6,207 bases of DNA from Deltaproteobacteria bacterium (lineage in GTDB: Bacteria > Desulfobacterota > DSM-4660 > Desulfatiglandales > Desulfatiglandaceae), in NCBI GenBank assembly GCA_018644785.1, contig JABGPV010000285.1, positions 1-6,207 on the forward strand, in the 5' to 3' direction. Positions 6,202 to 6,207 of this stretch are shown in pieces. The translations under genes were made by a program, and so were the position numbers. Within the stretch, counting starts at the first letter, position 1; the number at the start of each line of letters is the position of its first letter. The notes below the pieces were generated by a model. It was not told the origin of the DNA. It did no database searches and worked only from the letters and a program-made list of their open reading frames with translations.

Positions 6202-6207
6202 TCTCCC

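Overview
The window is a dense cluster of bacterial two-component signalling genes, all on the + strand. It probably comes from a Desulfobacterota (deltaproteobacterial, sulfate-reducer-like) chromosome. That assignment is an inference from style: tandem PAS/hybrid kinases, the N-terminal opening MATKATYEQLEQQVRELEKR and moderate GC. No marker gene confirms it.

Layout: (1) 3-92 is the last 29 codons of a receiver domain whose gene starts outside the window. (2) 93-635 has no intact gene. It holds copy A of a conserved intergenic element (about 166-422), joined directly to the wreck of a hybrid histidine kinase (421-620). (3) 636-4802 is a tight three-gene operon: a membrane histidine kinase with a periplasmic solute-binding-protein-type sensor, a single-domain Rcp1-type response regulator, and a soluble REC-PAS-kinase-REC hybrid. 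The gaps are 9 bp, and the ribosome sites of genes 2 and 3 overlap the preceding stop codon. (4) 4803-5136 is intergenic and holds copy B of the element (about 4867-5108), which ends in a convincing Rho-independent terminator. (5) 5137-6201 is a PAS-PAS-(partial PAS) protein that stops abruptly inside its third PAS domain and has no kinase module.

Likely working: a small periplasmic ligand is sensed by the first kinase, which autophosphorylates on H377 and passes phosphate to D66 of the small regulator. The hybrid kinase, with a receiver at each end, could receive or relay phosphate. No protein in the window has a DNA-binding, GGDEF/EAL or other output domain, so the output must lie elsewhere or work through protein contacts.

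The least explained feature is the pair of intergenic elements. They share four conserved blocks in the same order, with identical 51-base spacing between the first two. Each contains a Shine-Dalgarno-like sequence plus ATG and a 3' hairpin with a T-tract, and each lies after a receiver-ending gene and before another signalling gene. I cannot match them to an RNA family from memory. They could be an attenuator/riboswitch-like leader, a small RNA, or a dispersed repeat.
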